Positions 62,942-64,000 of a stretch of DNA of 64,000 nucleotides are shown in pieces. The notes beneath the pieces are model-generated. The model did no database searches. It was not told the origin of the DNA and saw only the letters and a program-made list of their open reading frames with translations. The stretch is taken from positions 2,568,501 through 2,632,500 of the forward strand of contig NZ_CP062253.1 in the NCBI RefSeq assembly GCF_014863585.1. The letters run 5' to 3'. Position 1 is the stretch's first letter; each line of letters opens with the position of its first letter. Source of the DNA: Pseudomonas gozinkensis. Its GTDB lineage: Bacteria > Pseudomonadota > Gammaproteobacteria > Pseudomonadales > Pseudomonadaceae. The translations under genes were made by a program, and so were the position numbers.

Positions 62942-64000
62942 TCAACCTGCAGAAGTATTTGGGACACGAGGGGCAGGTACTACGGCAGGTGCGGTTGAGC
63001 GCACAATTTCCGTGGCGCTTTCAACATCGATCAGGTCTGTATTCGATGGGATTCGCCCACCCAGCTGGCCAGTGGTGATCTGCAATGCCAGATGCTTTTG
63101 GTATTCCTGGCACCCTTTAGCTCTTTTGAGCGCGGCGGCCAGGTCTTGGGCTTTGCTTGAAGCGTACTCACGTTTTTCCTGATCTAGGCGGTTAAAGTCC
63201 TCAACGCCGTCATCAATGCCAGGCTCGCGAATTTCGGTACTCAGCGCAATGGACAGCGCGTTGGCCGCATGCTCGAAAGCGATATCGTCGCGACCCCGTT
63301 TCCCCTCGAAGTTCTGGGCAATCGCGATCATCAAGGAAATGGAGGTGGGGCCGCCGATCTCCCAGTGGAAGTCCCGCCAGGCTTTCGCGTAACGGCACAC
63401 GCGAAGGAATTGATTGCCCAGATCACCAAAACGCGCGACTTGGTCTTTGATCCACTTTGCGACGTCTTCTGGATCAGATGCTCTCCACAGGCCAGACCGA
63501 GACGCCAGCATGATGGTGTCAAGGTCGTCCCATGTCTGAGCTTTGGCCTTCGCCAATATCTCGTAAGCTTCATTGGAACTCACGCTGTCCATGACTGCCG
63601 TGCGCCGTTCGTTGCTGAGCACGACCGTGCGTTCGACAACCTTGTTGAACTCCTCGATCGGGGCGGCGTACAGCGGGATGTCAATGTGGGCCCACGAAGC
63701 GACATCTATCCGGATGCAGGTGTCCTTGGCCCCAGCGCCTGTAATCAGCTTCCAGCCTTCCTGAACACACAGCACCTGAAGGAGTGTTTCAACCAGGTCG
63801 AAGTACTTTTTGGCCATCGCGGCCGGCGGGCCGTTTTCCTGCCAAACATCGACGGGCAGGTAGACGCCATAATCGAGGTCGGTTTCCTGCTTGTCAGGGT
63901 GTGCGGGTTGGATGCAGGTTTTATAGGCCCAGGAACCTTGCGTCCTGAACCGAGGCTCCACACGCTTTTCCATGCCCAAAACAGCGACGGTCGCGTTGGC
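62942..64000 (-). CDS. cdnA: CBASS CD-NTase, DncV-like (5' end outside window)
   Basis: The frame stays open to the right edge (353 codons visible), so the start is beyond the window; no early start need be assumed. It has RFRTQGSWAYKT (GS motif), DLDYGVYLP (DxD metal pair), HIDIPLYAA (third acid), and YAKAWRDFHWEIGGPTSISLM typical of DncV. These enzymes make cyclic dinucleotides such as cGAMP after phage infection. The C-terminus ends in Gly (NTSAG), as needed for Cap2 conjugation. First gene of the operon with Cap2 and Cap3. The subclass is inferred from similarity to V. cholerae DncV. Confidence 0.92.
   Translation of the reverse strand, partial: ANATVAVLGMEKRVEPRFRTQGSWAYKTCIQPAHPDKQETDLDYGVYLPVDVWQENGPPAAMAKKYFDLVETLLQVLCVQEGWKLITGAGAKDTCIRIDVASWAHIDIPLYAAPIEEFNKVVERTVVLSNERRTAVMDSVSSNEAYEILAKAKAQTWDDLDTIMLASRSGLWRASDPEDVAKWIKDQVARFGDLGNQFLRVCRYAKAWRDFHWEIGGPTSISLMIAIAQNFEGKRGRDDIAFEHAANALSIALSTEIREPGIDDGVEDFNRLDQEKREYASSKAQDLAAALKRAKGCQEYQKHLALQITTGQLGGRIPSNTDLIDVESATEIVRSTAPAVVPAPRVPNTSAG

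Noticed and set aside
1..64000. CRISPR arrays, tRNA or rRNA genes, insertion sequences
   Set aside because: No spaced direct repeats, no tRNA T-arm motifs in non-coding DNA and no transposase or integrase were found by eye.

Overview
This window looks like chromosomal DNA of a Pseudomonas (P. putida/P. fluorescens type). The support is an RND efflux operon with a divergent TtgV/TtgT-like IclR repressor, a near-textbook XenA xenobiotic reductase, an OprB-type sugar porin, many AraC/LysR/IclR regulators, and moderate-GC coding with few repeats. I see no tRNA, rRNA, insertion sequence, integrase or CRISPR array.

Layout. 0-6.5 kb: IclR regulator (cut by the left edge) divergent from an AcrB/TtgB-like tripartite efflux operon, with a promoter overlapped by a long inverted repeat. 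6.5-25 kb: a catabolic and transport region. It holds a LysR regulator, a nitronate monooxygenase-like enzyme, an Old Yellow Enzyme, three PF04199-type cyclase/hydrolases with different degrees of metal-site loss, two SDRs, an EthD-like protein, a metallo-beta-lactamase-fold hydrolase, a fumarylacetoacetase, a 3-hydroxyacyl-CoA dehydrogenase, a GST, two AraC and one IclR regulators, and MFS and EamA transporters. The mix of flavin reduction, dehydrogenation, ring or C-C hydrolysis and beta-oxidation suggests breakdown of a cyclic or aromatic compound; the substrate is not evident. 25-28.4 kb: an arginase-family hydrolase, then a small accessory patch with a GIY-YIG protein and a HEPN/RES-type putative NAD-degrading toxin. 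29-42 kb: hydantoinase A/B, a D-2-hydroxyacid dehydrogenase, an AraC regulator, a ribose-type ABC importer and an OprB porin. 42.3-44.8 kb: a two-gene Septu (PtuAB) defence module. 45-53 kb: LysR, a possible nuclease, a catalase-like peroxidase with cytochrome b561, XenA with an ArsR-type regulator, and a nitrilase operon whose second gene, an aldoxime dehydratase, is a frameshifted pseudogene, all next to an AraC regulator.

53-64 kb is an accessory island. It begins with a ParS/MbcA-like antitoxin remnant and a decayed second copy, under paired palindromes. Next come an XRE repressor and divergent membrane protein with two CTAAG-N5-CTTAG sites between them, and a 535-aa orphan. A compact four-gene operon follows: P-loop kinase, P-loop kinase fused to an adenylosuccinate-synthetase-like domain, DUF7002, and Nudix. 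Convergent to it is a type II CBASS operon (CD-NTase, Cap2, Cap3, probable two-TM effector) that runs off the right edge.

The strongest candidate for an undescribed system is the 56.8-60.2 kb operon. Its PurA-like domain carries Ser in place of the catalytic Asp of the GDEGKGK loop and has lost the Lys of the guanine-recognising TKxD motif. It therefore resembles the phage PurZ/archaeal branch more than housekeeping PurA, and it sits among nucleotide kinases, a Nudix hydrolase and a DUF7002 protein inside a defence island.
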